Source: Siminovitchia fordii DSM 16014 = CIP 108821 (GTDB taxonomy: Bacteria > Bacillota > Bacilli > Bacillales > Bacillaceae_C). Taken from it: 64,000 nucleotides of DNA. Location: positions 124,001-188,000 of the forward strand of contig NZ_KB894686.1 of the NCBI RefSeq assembly GCF_000374565.1, given 5' to 3'. Shown in pieces: positions 20,177 through 30,957 of the stretch; the stretch's first letter is position 1, and every line of letters starts with the position of its first letter. The notes below the pieces were generated by a model that had not been told where the DNA came from, searched no databases, and saw nothing but the letters and a program-made list of their open reading frames with translations. The position numbers and the translations under genes were made by a program.

Positions 20177-20407
20177 GTGTTTGGACCTGTAGTCATAAAC
20201 CTGTTGGTATTTAAAGTCAATACAATGGATCGAAACGCATCCGTAAACTTAGCAGCTTCTGCGAGGTTTGATGTTTTTCTGTCCAATAAACAAAACTATG
20301 GTTTAGGGGAAGAAAACGGCGACTTTTCGATCATGAATGTCCCGCTCAATCTTGTCAATGACCAAGATGTCAATGACTCTAATTCACAGAAGACAAGTGT
20401 TATATAA
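20177..20407 (+). CDS. GerPA/GerPF-like small spore germination protein
   Basis: A 76-residue protein from GTG 20177 (AAAGGGTGAT upstream). 'INLLVFKVNTMDRNASVNLA', 'NYGLGEENGDF' and 'LVNDQDVNDSNS' repeat the family pattern seen in the previous gene. It ends the short operon before a hairpin at 20427-20452. Confidence 0.6.
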   Translation: MFGPVVINLLVFKVNTMDRNASVNLAASARFDVFLSNKQNYGLGEENGDFSIMNVPLNLVNDQDVNDSNSQKTSVI

Positions 20408-20426
20408 AAACGGTAAATATGTTCAG

Positions 20427-20452
20427 AAAGGCGAACCGAAAGAGGTTCGCCT
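20427..20452 (+). terminator. Hairpin after the GerP-like genes
   Basis: AAGGCGAACC and GGTTCGCCTT form a perfect 10-bp stem with a six-base loop; only a weak T tract follows (TTATTGTAT). Confidence 0.7.
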
Positions 20453-20568
20453 TATTGTATGATTGGGCTAGGGGCAGAATTCCGTTGTATAAGAACAGTT
20501 AGCTTAACTTTTATCAATTGGATTAGCAAGGTTGGCTCTGTATGGAAGATTATCCAGCATGATTTCGA

Positions 20569-20597
20569 TTGATATATTTTTGTGCCTGTGATAATAT
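20569..20597 (+). promoter_or_regulatory. Promoter of 6S RNA
   Basis: TTGATA (20569-20574), 17 bases, TAATAT (20592-20597), ending a few bases before the predicted 5' end of the RNA. Confidence 0.75.
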
Positions 20598-20604
20598 TTA
20601 ATCA

Positions 20605-20800
20605 ATCAGAAAAGTCCTGATGTGTTCGTTTAAATACCTTATCGTTTTGACCGACAAGTTTTAACTACGGGAGCTTGGAGTTTCCATATCGATGGCAAGC
20701 CTTTGGTAAAAGGACGCTTGAGATTTGGAGCAGAGCACCCACCTGCTGAGAGCGGGTTCAAAACAAAGGATCATAAAAAACGGCACAATCGGGACTTTTC
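20605..20800 (+). ncRNA. ssrS: 6S RNA (BsrA/6S-2 type)
   Basis: The sequence matches the B. subtilis BsrA 6S RNA as I recall it: closing stem AAAAGTCC (from 20610) with GGGACTTTT (to 20799), the conserved blocks 'CTACGGGAGCTTGGAGTT', 'GCTTGAGATTTGGAGCAGAG' and 'CACCCACCTGCTGAGAGCGG', then 'AAACAAAGGATCATAAAAAA'. 6S RNA mimics an open promoter and binds sigma-A RNA polymerase. Location between aspS and tcdA (yrvM) is that of bsrA in B. subtilis. Exact ends are estimated from the stem and promoter. Confidence 0.95.
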
Positions 20801-20810
20801 ACTTTGTAAA

Positions 20811-20840
20811 AACAATCCGCTTTATTGCGGATTGTTTTTT
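20811..20840 (+). terminator. Terminator of 6S RNA
   Basis: AACAATCCGC and GCGGATTGTT form a 10-bp stem with loop TTTATT followed by a T run. Confidence 0.92.
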
Positions 20841-21009
20841 GTTTTTCGGAATGATTGAATCGAAATTGTTCAATTTTTTTAATCGTTTGATCATGCAAAT
20901 ATGGAGTAAGAGCTGAAGGTGTTAAAGGTACCCCTGTTATTTGCTTGCCAATGTTTTTATTTTCCTTTAATCTAATTCCAGAGTCCATTCGAATTTGGAG
21001 ATGATTTTC

Positions 21010-21774
21010 ATGTTACATCAGTTTTCGCGCAATGAATTGGCAATTGGAAAAGAAGGGTTGGATATATTGAAAAACAGCACTGTCGCTGTTCTTGGGATTG
21101 GCGGAGTGGGTTCATTTTCCGCTGAGGCCTTGGCAAGGTCTGGAGTTGGAAAATTAATACTTGTTGATAAAGATAATGTCGATATTACGAATGTCAACAG
21201 ACAGATCATAGCCTTGTTGTCCACTATTGGACAGCCAAAAGCGGATTTGATGAAAGAAAGGATCAATGATATTAATCCGGAATGTGAAGTAGTGGCTTTA
21301 AAGATGTTTTATACCGAAGAAACATATGAGGAATTTTTTTCGCATGATCTTGATTTTGTTGTGGACGCATCAGATACGATTTCTTATAAAATTCATCTAA
21401 TAAAAGAATGTCTTAAAAGGGATATACCGATGATCTCAAGTATGGGAGCCGCAAACAAGATGGATCCAACGAGATTCATGATCAAGGATATATTCAAAAC
21501 ACATACAGATCCGATTGCAAAGGTGATCAGAACAAGGCTTAGGAAAGAGGGGATCAAAAAAGGGGTTCCCGTCGTATTTTCGGATGAAAGCCCGATCGTT
21601 GTAAAAGAAGAGGTCGTTACGGAAGTCGGAAAACAAGATTCGGTAATAAGGAAAGCCAAAATGCCCCCTTCATCGAACGCCTTCGTTCCTTCAGCCGCTG
21701 GGCTTATCATGGCCAGCCATGTTGTAAGGAATCTGTTGAAAGATATTCATATTGAGCGAGTTAATAATGGTTAG
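21010..21774 (+). CDS. tcdA: tRNA threonylcarbamoyladenosine dehydratase
   Basis: A 254-residue E1-like enzyme (YrvM). 'VAVLGIGGVGSFSAEALARS' near residues 25-44 is the ATP-binding Rossmann motif; 'DITNVNRQ' and the 'SSMGAANKMDPT' segment are typical of TcdA/CsdL. It uses ATP to cyclise t6A to ct6A at tRNA position 37. ATG 21010 has TTGGAG nine bases upstream and starts 'MLHQFSRNELA', as relatives do. Convergent with rarA. Confidence 0.95.
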   Translation: MLHQFSRNELAIGKEGLDILKNSTVAVLGIGGVGSFSAEALARSGVGKLILVDKDNVDITNVNRQIIALLSTIGQPKADLMKERINDINPECEVVALKMFYTEETYEEFFSHDLDFVVDASDTISYKIHLIKECLKRDIPMISSMGAANKMDPTRFMIKDIFKTHTDPIAKVIRTRLRKEGIKKGVPVVFSDESPIVVKEEVVTEVGKQDSVIRKAKMPPSSNAFVPSAAGLIMASHVVRNLLKDIHIERVNNG

Positions 21775-21780
21775 AAATTG

Positions 21781-21803
21781 ACGGGACCTTGCGGTCCCGT
21801 TGG
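21781..21803. terminator. Terminator between tcdA and rarA
   Basis: ACGGGACC and GGTCCCGT form a perfect 8-bp stem with a four-base loop; T-rich sequence follows on the plus strand. It lies between two convergent genes. Confidence 0.8.
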
Positions 21804-23081
21804 TTATTTTATTCCATTTTGATTGATCTTTTCATAGACAGCTGCCAAGGCTTGTTCGAATTTCCCCGTTTTTAAGGGCTTGTAATATTCTTTGCCTTTT
21901 AATTTGTCTGGGAGATATTGTTGTTTAACCCATCCTGATTCATAGTTGTGAGGATATTTGTAGTCAATCCCCCTGCCTAATGCTTCCGCTCCTTTGTAGT
22001 GAGCATCTTTCAAATGAAGGGGAACTTCTCCGCTTTTTCCTGATCTGATATCACTTAACGCTTCGTCCATCGCTTTATAGGCAGAGTTGGATTTCGGAGA
22101 TAAGCATAATTCAATCACTGCGTTCGCCAAAGGAATTCGGGCTTCAGGAAAACCTATTTTTTCCGCTGTCTGTACTGCTGCGAGTGCCCTGGGACCGGCT
22201 TGCGGATTAGCCAATCCTATATCTTCATATGCGGTGACAAGCAAACGTCTTGAGATGCTTGGTAAATCGCCAGCCTCAATCATTCTTCCTAAGTAATGCA
22301 ATGCCGCATTAACATCGCTTCCACGGATTGATTTTTGAAAAGCGCTTAAAACATCATAATGCGCGTCTCCGTCTTTGTCATGAGAGAAAGCTTTTTTCTG
22401 AAGGCATTCTTCCGCGACTTCCACTGTAATGTGGATTACCCCGTCAATATCAGTTTCTGTTGAAAGGACAGCCAATTCAAGGGCATTCAACGCACTTCTT
22501 ACATCTCCGCTGCTTGCGGCAGCAAAATGGTGAAGCGCATTCTGATCCAAATCAATCTTATATTTGCCGAGACCGCGTTCTTCATCATGGAGTGCCGTTT
22601 CAATGGCTTTGACCATATCAGACTTTTCTAAAGGGAAAAGTTCGAAAATCTGGCATCGGCTTCTTATTGCTGGATTGATTGCATGGTATGGGTTACTTGT
22701 TGTCGCTCCGACCAGAATAATCATGCCGTTTTCCAAATATGGCAGAAGGAAATCCTGCTTCGCCTTGTCAAGGCGGTGCACCTCATCCAATAATAGTATG
22801 ACCTTCCCGCTCATTTTTGCTTCGGCAGCCACAATTTCCATATCCTTTTTATTATTTGTCACTGCATTTAATGATCGGAATGCATACTTTGTACTTCCAG
22901 CGATGGCACTTGCAATCGAAGTTTTTCCAATGCCGGGAGGGCCATATAAAATCATGGATGAGAGTTGTTTTGCTTTTACCATCCTAGAGATGATCTTTCC
23001 TTCGCCAACAAGATGCTCCTGTCCGACTACTTCATCAATTGTTCTTGGACGCATCCGAAAAGCCAAAGGTTGTGAGTTCAT
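21804..23081 (-). CDS. rarA: Replication-associated recombination protein RarA (MgsA)
   Basis: A 425-residue AAA+ ATPase. 'RPRTIDEVVGQEHLVG' at the N-terminus, Walker A 'GPPGIGKTS' near 45-53, Walker B 'LLLDEVHRLDKAKQD' near 98-112, sensor 1 'GATTSNP' and the C-terminal MgsA_C domain ('YKYPHNYESGWVKQQYLP') are all present. It acts at stalled replication forks. Minus strand, convergent with tcdA, divergent from the YczE-like gene; equivalent to yrvN. Confidence 0.95.
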   Translation of the reverse strand: MNSQPLAFRMRPRTIDEVVGQEHLVGEGKIISRMVKAKQLSSMILYGPPGIGKTSIASAIAGSTKYAFRSLNAVTNNKKDMEIVAAEAKMSGKVILLLDEVHRLDKAKQDFLLPYLENGMIILVGATTSNPYHAINPAIRSRCQIFELFPLEKSDMVKAIETALHDEERGLGKYKIDLDQNALHHFAAASSGDVRSALNALELAVLSTETDIDGVIHITVEVAEECLQKKAFSHDKDGDAHYDVLSAFQKSIRGSDVNAALHYLGRMIEAGDLPSISRRLLVTAYEDIGLANPQAGPRALAAVQTAEKIGFPEARIPLANAVIELCLSPKSNSAYKAMDEALSDIRSGKSGEVPLHLKDAHYKGAEALGRGIDYKYPHNYESGWVKQQYLPDKLKGKEYYKPLKTGKFEQALAAVYEKINQNGIK

Positions 23082-23199
23082 GACATCCTCTCCAAACTGC
23101 TGTTCTATTCTTTGTTGCTTCTATCATACCAAACTTGCCTCCCATATGCATTTTAACTTGCTTATATGCTATAATGGAGTAATGCAAAGGGGTAGAGGA

Positions 23200-23868
23200 A
23201 TGAAGAGAAAGCAGCATTTACAAAAAAGATTCGTCTTATTTTCTGTTGGATTGCTTATCATGGCCCTTGGAATCACGCTGACGATCGTGGCTGATTTAGG
23301 TGCCGCTCCTTGGGATGTTCTTCATGTCGGCCTCTATTACCAATTCGGCTTGACAATCGGTACCTGGAGTATTATTGTCGGGTTTATCGTCCTGGGTTCT
23401 GCCGGGATCATGATGAAAGAGTGGCCGAAGTTCGGAGCTTATTTAAATATGATTTTAGTTGGCATTTTTATTGATATGTATATGCTCTTGCCGTTTATGA
23501 CAGAGCCGCAATCGTGGCAAGGAAAAGCTGTCATGTTTTTAGTTGGAATGGTTGTTTATGCATACGGCATGGGAATCTATTTATCAGCAGAGTTTGGAGC
23601 CGGTCCAAGAGACAGCTTTATGCTCGCTTTGACTGCCAAGACGAAATGGAAAGTCTCCAATGCAAGGCGGCTGATGGAGATTGGTGTGCTTGCAATCGGT
23701 TGGCTGCTTGGAGGCCCTGTTTTTATAGGAACAATCGTATTCAGTATTGTTGCAGGCACTTTCATCGGCATTGCTTTGCCGCAATGCCGGACACTTACAC
23801 ATAAATGGCTTAGAGATTCTGTGGAAAACGAAAAAGTGAAAGAAATCGAACGGGGTGCAAGTGTATGA
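23200..23868 (+). CDS. YczE/YitT-type membrane protein
   Basis: A 222-residue protein with five or six hydrophobic segments and a short basic N-terminus. 'VADLGAAPWDVLHVGL' and 'AEFGAGPRDSFMLAL' are the duplicated G-A-x-P-[WR]-D motifs of the YczE/YyaS family. ATG 23200 follows AAAGGGG; an in-frame ATG at 23182 lies too close to TATAAT (23170-23175), which may be its own -10 box. Its stop overlaps the cymR start by four bases (ATGA), so the two are translationally coupled, unlike in B. subtilis where cymR is not preceded by this gene. Function unknown; transport is a guess. Confidence 0.8.
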   Translation: MKRKQHLQKRFVLFSVGLLIMALGITLTIVADLGAAPWDVLHVGLYYQFGLTIGTWSIIVGFIVLGSAGIMMKEWPKFGAYLNMILVGIFIDMYMLLPFMTEPQSWQGKAVMFLVGMVVYAYGMGIYLSAEFGAGPRDSFMLALTAKTKWKVSNARRLMEIGVLAIGWLLGGPVFIGTIVFSIVAGTFIGIALPQCRTLTHKWLRDSVENEKVKEIERGASV

Positions 23869-24284
23869 AAATTTCTACCAAAGGTCGTTATGGTCTGACA
23901 ATCATGATTGAACTTGGAAAAAGATATGGAGAAGGACCCATATCCTTAAAATCGATCGCACAATCTCATAATCTTTCCGAACATTATTTGGAGCAGCTTG
24001 CTGGTCCTCTTCGGAATGCGGGATTAGTCAAAAGCGTAAGGGGAGCATACGGCGGTTACATTTTGGCGAAGGAGCCTTCAGAAATTACGGCCGGTGATAT
24101 CATCCGTGTATTGGAAGGCCCTATCAGCCCTGTAGAAGGTATTGAGGATGAAGAACCTGCTAAAAGGGCATTATGGATAAGAATACGCGACGCAGTAAAA
24201 GATGTTTTGGACAGCACGACTGTTGAAGATTTGGCCAATCATGAAGACGAAGGCCAGGTACAACCATATATGTTTTATATCTAA
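23865..24284 (+). CDS. cymR: Rrf2-family cysteine metabolism repressor CymR
   Basis: A 139-residue Rrf2 regulator: 'MKISTKGRYGLTIMIEL', winged-helix 'SLKSIAQSHNLSEHYLEQL' and 'VKSVRGAYGGYILAK'. It has none of the three cysteines that hold an Fe-S cluster in IscR, which fits CymR, the repressor of sulfur uptake and cysteine synthesis genes that acts with CysK. It precedes iscS and mnmA, linking regulation to sulfur transfer. Its start is inside the end of the YczE-like gene. Confidence 0.9.
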   Translation: MKISTKGRYGLTIMIELGKRYGEGPISLKSIAQSHNLSEHYLEQLAGPLRNAGLVKSVRGAYGGYILAKEPSEITAGDIIRVLEGPISPVEGIEDEEPAKRALWIRIRDAVKDVLDSTTVEDLANHEDEGQVQPYMFYI

Positions 24285-24305
24285 TCTAAAAAATTGGTGG
24301 GAACA

Positions 24306-26580
<2,275 letters not shown>

Positions 26581-26582
26581 TT

Positions 26583-26614
26583 GAAAGGCTGCTTATACTC
26601 ATAAGCAGCTTTTT
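26583..26614 (+). terminator. Terminator after mnmA
   Basis: GCTGCTTAT and ATAAGCAGC pair with loop ACTC, extended by AAAG/CTTT, then TTTTT. It ends the iscS-mnmA transcript. Confidence 0.85.
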
Positions 26615-27060
26615 CAAAGTGATAATAAAATCATATTTAAAAGAATTTTCATTCAAATTTAGATTTTAGATCCAGTCAGTACCCAGGATTAGCAAACCTC
26701 GCACACCTTTTATTCGAGGAGTCTGCTCGGAGCATACGATCAGTCAATATGAGCTCCTATTTAGTGGATTCCCTTAGTACCACGGGTGTACAAGTAGTAC
26801 TATACGCAAGCGAAACGCAGGATATTGCGTCCTGAGCCTGCATTGGATGTGGGTGGCGACTTGATGTGTTGTCCGTCTGCGAAATGCCAGCGCCTCAAGT
26901 TCATAAGTGGCCAAAGCTAATGAATGGGAATTGCCTAATGATCTAGGCGGCTACGCATTCCTTTGGAGGTTTACACATCGTCAAGCGGGCGGTCGCACTT
27001 TTCTTAAGTCGTATATGTTATAATTTTATAGTAAAAGAACTTATGTACGGAGTGTAGCAA
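26615..27060. other. Long non-coding stretch upstream of yrrB
   Basis: About 440 bases, more GC-rich than other intergenic parts, with several possible short hairpins (for example GCAGGA/TCCTG around 26818-26835 and AGGAG/CTCCT around 26718-26758) but no gene. TATAAT-like TTATAATTTTAT lies near 27018-27029, just before yrrB. No known RNA family is recognised. Confidence 0.4.
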
Positions 27061-27729
27061 ATGGAAAAAAACAAGCAGGGCATTGAATATTTACAACAGG
27101 GAGAAATTGAAAAAGCCGTCCAGATGTTTACGGAGGCCATCGAAGAAAACCCGAAAGATCCCGTAGGTTATGTAAACTTTGCGAACGTTCTTTTGTCAGT
27201 TGGAGATCCCCAGCGGGCGGAGGAATTTTTAAAGCGCGCAATTGAACTGGATGATCAGGCGACAGCGGCCTACTATAGTTATGGGAATTTATACTTTAAT
27301 CAGGAGAAATATCCGGAAGCCGCCGGTATGTTTGAAAGAGCATTGGCCATCGGGCCGGAAACAAATGATTTACATTACATGCTTGGCATGTGTTTTGTAA
27401 ATCTGGGCAGGAATGAGTTGTCACTCCCATACCTTCAAAGGAGTGTGGAACTGGATGATACGGATACTGAAGCAAAATTTCAGTACGGACTTGCATTGGC
27501 CCGGGCAGGAGTCATGGACGAAGCGATTAAGAAGCTGACAGAAGTGGTCGAAGCGGATCCCGAGCATGCGGATGCTTTTTATAATCTGGGAGTTGCATAT
27601 TCGGGAATGGAAAATCTATTGGAAAATGCCTTGGAATATTTTAATAAAGCGTTGGCTATCCAGCCTGACCATATTCTTGCCGGTAATGGAAAAAAACTGG
27701 TGGAACAGGCGTTGAAAGAGCAAGACTAA
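27061..27729 (+). CDS. yrrB: TPR repeat protein YrrB
   Basis: A 222-residue protein composed almost entirely of about six tetratricopeptide repeats ('GIEYLQQGEIEKAVQMFTEA', 'AVSYSYGNLYF'-like 'AAYYSYGNLYFNQEKYPEA', 'ADAFYNLGVAYSGM'). TPR arrays bind partner proteins. In B. subtilis yrrB lies between trmU/mnmA and yrrC/recD2, as here. The partner is unknown. The next gene starts 21 bases later. Confidence 0.9.
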   Translation: MEKNKQGIEYLQQGEIEKAVQMFTEAIEENPKDPVGYVNFANVLLSVGDPQRAEEFLKRAIELDDQATAAYYSYGNLYFNQEKYPEAAGMFERALAIGPETNDLHYMLGMCFVNLGRNELSLPYLQRSVELDDTDTEAKFQYGLALARAGVMDEAIKKLTEVVEADPEHADAFYNLGVAYSGMENLLENALEYFNKALAIQPDHILAGNGKKLVEQALKEQD

Positions 27730-27750
27730 GCAATAGGGGAGGTCCCGGCA

Positions 27751-30147
27751 GTGGATTCGCTCGATCTGTTTTCTGAAGATGAAAAGTTCATAAAGGGCCG
27801 GCCCCTCGTCACGATTTTTCATAATGAACAAAACCTTTATTCAGTCATAAGAATTAAAGTGGAAGAGACTAACGAGGAATACAAAGAAAAAGAAGCGGTC
27901 ATCACAGGTTATTTTCCAAAAATACACGAACAAGAAACGTATATTTTTTACGGAGGATTCAAGGAACACCCTAAGTTCGGTCTGCAATTTCACGCAAAGC
28001 ATTTCAAAAAGGAAATGCCCCAGACCAAACAAGGTCTCATCATGTATCTTTCCGGTGATTTATTCAAGGGTATTGGTGAAAAAACAGCTAAAAGAATCGT
28101 GGAAGCACTCGGAGAGAATGCTATCAGTATCATTTTAAGCAAACCTTCTGTTTTGGATGAAATACCACGAGTTTCTCCTGAAGTTGCAAAAGATTTATAT
28201 GAGACTTTGCTTGAACATCAGGGACTTGAGCAGGTAATGATCGGTTTGAACAAATACGGGTTTGGACCGCAAATATCCATGAAAATTTACCAGGTTTACA
28301 AAGAAGAAACATTAACCATTATTGAAAAAAACCCTTATCAGCTTATTGAAGATGTAGAGGGGATTGGATTCGGCAGGGCTGACGAGCTGGGAGTCCAGCT
28401 AGGTATTGTCAGCAATCATCCGGACAGGATCAAAGCAGGCTGCTTGTATGTTCTTGAACAGCAATGTATGCAAAACGGCCATGTCTATTTGGATGCGGAG
28501 CAGCTCCTTGAACAGGTAAAACAGCTATTGGAAAGCAGCCAGGCTGTCGAGATCCCTTTTCAATTAATTGCTGATTCTCTCATTCAATTGAAAGAGGAAG
28601 GAAAAATAATCGGGGAAGAACAGCGAGTGTACATTCCGTCGCTTTACTTTTCCGAGAAAGGTCTTGTTACAAACATTCGCAGGATTCTGGATCAAAAGCA
28701 ATACGCCGATCAATTCCCTGAATCTGAGTTTTTATTGGCGCTTGGGAATTTGGAGGAGAGATTGGGAGTCCAGTATGCACCCTCACAAAAGGAAGCGATC
28801 CAAACGGCTCTTACTAGTCCGCTGATGATCCTGACTGGAGGTCCCGGAACTGGTAAGACGACCGTCATAAAAGGGATTGTGGAACTGTATGCCGAGCTTC
28901 ACGGATGTTCCCTCGATCCTCATGCATATAAAAGGGAAGACGTATTTCCGTTTATTTTGGCTGCCCCGACCGGGCGTGCCGCAAAAAGGATGGCGGAGTC
29001 GACTGGGCTTCCGGCCATGACTATTCATCGGCTATTGGGCATGTCAGGTCAGGAGGACATGGATGCAGAAAGTGATCGGCAAATAGAGGGGAATATCGTG
29101 ATTATCGACGAGGTGTCGATGGTCGACACTTGGCTTGCTCATCAGCTGTTCAAATCCCTCCCTGATTCCATCCAAGTCATTCTTGTAGGGGATGAAGATC
29201 AACTTCCTTCAGTTGGACCCGGTCAAGTTCTTAAAGATCTTTTGGCATCCAATACTCTCCCGGTTGTTCAATTAACAGATATTTATCGTCAAGCTGACGG
29301 TTCGTCGATTGTGGAAATGGCGCATGAGATAAAGAATGGGAACATACCAGCAGATATTACAGTGCAGCGGAAAGACCGTTCCTTTATCAAATGTCAGGCA
29401 CCGCAAATCGGGGACGTTGTTGAACAGGTTGTAAAAAATGCTATATCGAAAGGATACACCGCTAAGGATATTCAGGTACTGGCACCCATGTACAGAGGAC
29501 CTGCAGGAATCGATAACTTGAATAAAATTTTGCAGGAAGTTTTTAATCCCAAAAAAGATAAAAGAAATAAGGAGATCGTCCTGGGTGAGACTAAATTCAG
29601 GATAGGGGATAAAGTGCTGCAACTCGTCAACCAGCCTGAAAAAAATGTCTTTAATGGAGATATCGGTGAAATTATATCAATATTGTATGCGAAGGAAAAT
29701 GTCGAAAAACAAGACATGATCATTGTCTCTTTTGAGGGGACGGAAGTAACATACATGCGCCAGGATTTTAATCAGATCACCCATGCTTTTTGCTGTTCTA
29801 TCCATAAATCTCAGGGAAGCGAATTTCCGATTGTCATTCTTCCCGTTGTAAGAAATTATTATCGGATGCTACGTCGGAATCTATTATATACAGCTATAAC
29901 AAGGAGCCGGCAATTTTTAATTTTGTGCGGGGAAGAAAGTGCATTTCGTGTTGGAATTGAGCGTGAAGATGACCAGAAAAGACAAACAACATTGCGTGAG
30001 AAGCTGGCAGGTGAGAATAAACAGCAAATAGAAGAAAAAATGGATGACAATTTCAATCAAGAAGAATTATCATATGAAGATAAACTTTTCATGACAGATC
30101 CCATGATTGGTATGGAAAATGTTTCACCTTATGATTTCCTCGATTGA
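27751..30147 (+). CDS. recD2: ATP-dependent DNA helicase RecD2
   Basis: A 798-residue superfamily 1B helicase. An N-terminal OB/HhH region of about 330 residues ('GIGEKTAKRIVEALGENAI', 'DVEGIGFGRADELG') precedes Walker A 'LTGGPGTGKTTVIKGI' near 360, motif II 'VIIDEVSMVDTWL' and motif VI 'LLYTAITRSRQFLILCG' near 713-729. The long N-terminus separates RecD2 from RecBCD-type RecD. It is 5'-3' helicase acting in repair and mutation avoidance. GTG 27751 follows GGGGAGG. Confidence 0.95.
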   Translation: MDSLDLFSEDEKFIKGRPLVTIFHNEQNLYSVIRIKVEETNEEYKEKEAVITGYFPKIHEQETYIFYGGFKEHPKFGLQFHAKHFKKEMPQTKQGLIMYLSGDLFKGIGEKTAKRIVEALGENAISIILSKPSVLDEIPRVSPEVAKDLYETLLEHQGLEQVMIGLNKYGFGPQISMKIYQVYKEETLTIIEKNPYQLIEDVEGIGFGRADELGVQLGIVSNHPDRIKAGCLYVLEQQCMQNGHVYLDAEQLLEQVKQLLESSQAVEIPFQLIADSLIQLKEEGKIIGEEQRVYIPSLYFSEKGLVTNIRRILDQKQYADQFPESEFLLALGNLEERLGVQYAPSQKEAIQTALTSPLMILTGGPGTGKTTVIKGIVELYAELHGCSLDPHAYKREDVFPFILAAPTGRAAKRMAESTGLPAMTIHRLLGMSGQEDMDAESDRQIEGNIVIIDEVSMVDTWLAHQLFKSLPDSIQVILVGDEDQLPSVGPGQVLKDLLASNTLPVVQLTDIYRQADGSSIVEMAHEIKNGNIPADITVQRKDRSFIKCQAPQIGDVVEQVVKNAISKGYTAKDIQVLAPMYRGPAGIDNLNKILQEVFNPKKDKRNKEIVLGETKFRIGDKVLQLVNQPEKNVFNGDIGEIISILYAKENVEKQDMIIVSFEGTEVTYMRQDFNQITHAFCCSIHKSQGSEFPIVILPVVRNYYRMLRRNLLYTAITRSRQFLILCGEESAFRVGIEREDDQKRQTTLREKLAGENKQQIEEKMDDNFNQEELSYEDKLFMTDPMIGMENVSPYDFLD

Positions 30148-30186
30148 GCAGAAAATAAAAATGTTCGAAAAAGGCGGTGTTTCTTT

Positions 30187-30705
30187 TTGCGGACATTTTC
30201 TTTATTGAAAGGGATGCCGGTTTATGACCGGAATGGTGAATTGTTAGGTGAAGTTTGCGACATTTGCATAGGCGATGAGGGAATGGTGACAGATCTTTTG
30301 CTGCAGATGAAAGGGTTCATCGGTAAAAAGCTGCGTGTTCCCGTCCAGTCTATTTCATCCTTTGGCGAGGATGGAATCATGGTCGACAGCAACGGGCATT
30401 GCTCCAAATACCAGGAGCTTGATGATGAGTATACCATGCATCATGGGCGCCCTTTAGCCAAGAAAATGACAATGACGCCGCATGGCGAACAGCTCGGAAT
30501 GCTGGATGACGTATATTTTTTGGAAAAAGAGGGCACAATCGTTGGATATGAGCTGACCGATGGATTTTTTTCAGACATAACGGAAGGGAAGAGGATAATC
30601 CGTACCCTTATTCCTCCGAGTATAGGAAAGGATGCCATCATCGTGTCGGCAATTAATCAACGAGGTGGCAATGCCCATGATGAAATGTCCGAATTGTCAA
30701 AGTAA
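30187..30705 (+). CDS. yrrD: PRC-barrel domain protein YrrD
   Basis: A 172-residue protein with two PRC-barrel-like halves: 'LKGMPVYDRNGELLGEVCDI' (residues 6-25) and 'EQLGMLDDVYFLEKEGTIVGY' (about 100-120). TTG 30187 follows AAAGGCGG. PRC barrels act as adaptor folds; the role of YrrD is not established. Its end overlaps the zinc-ribbon gene by 29 bases. Confidence 0.85.
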   Translation: MRTFSLLKGMPVYDRNGELLGEVCDICIGDEGMVTDLLLQMKGFIGKKLRVPVQSISSFGEDGIMVDSNGHCSKYQELDDEYTMHHGRPLAKKMTMTPHGEQLGMLDDVYFLEKEGTIVGYELTDGFFSDITEGKRIIRTLIPPSIGKDAIIVSAINQRGGNAHDEMSELSK

Positions 30706-30865
30706 GGACCTTGGTAAAATTGGGGTCAATCAGTATTACTGCTGGAATTGCTTCATCGAACTTTCCATCGGAGAGGAAATCATTTATACCCATCAGGTGG
30801 AAGAAGATGGTACCTTGAGTTCCTTGGATGACTTGTTTGACGAGCGGGAACGCAAATTGAGCTAG
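30677..30865 (+). CDS. Small zinc-ribbon protein (YrzR-like)
   Basis: A 62-residue protein with 'MMKCPNCQSKDLGKIG' and 'YYCWNCFIEL': two CxxC pairs that form a zinc ribbon, followed by an acidic tail. ATG 30677 is eight bases after GAGGTGG; ATGs at 30671 and 30680 are alternatives. It overlaps yrrD and is followed by a terminator, so it closes the yrrB-recD2-yrrD group. Function unknown. Confidence 0.8.
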   Translation: MMKCPNCQSKDLGKIGVNQYYCWNCFIELSIGEEIIYTHQVEEDGTLSSLDDLFDERERKLS

Positions 30866-30900
30866 AGGCTGCCTTTGATGAGGCAGTCTCTTATTTTTTT
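30865..30900 (+). terminator. Terminator after the zinc-ribbon gene
   Basis: GAGGCTGCCT and AGGCAGTCTC form a stem (one mismatch) with loop TTGATG, then TTATTTTTTT. Confidence 0.88.
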
Positions 30901-30957
30901 CTTCCTCTCGATTAAAAACATAAAAAATGCGGAAAACTAATCGAAGGAGGGAAGATT

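Noticed and set aside
22564-23199. Long N-terminal extension of the YczE-like protein
   Set aside because: It lies antisense to rarA, has no ribosome binding site, and relatives start near 23200.
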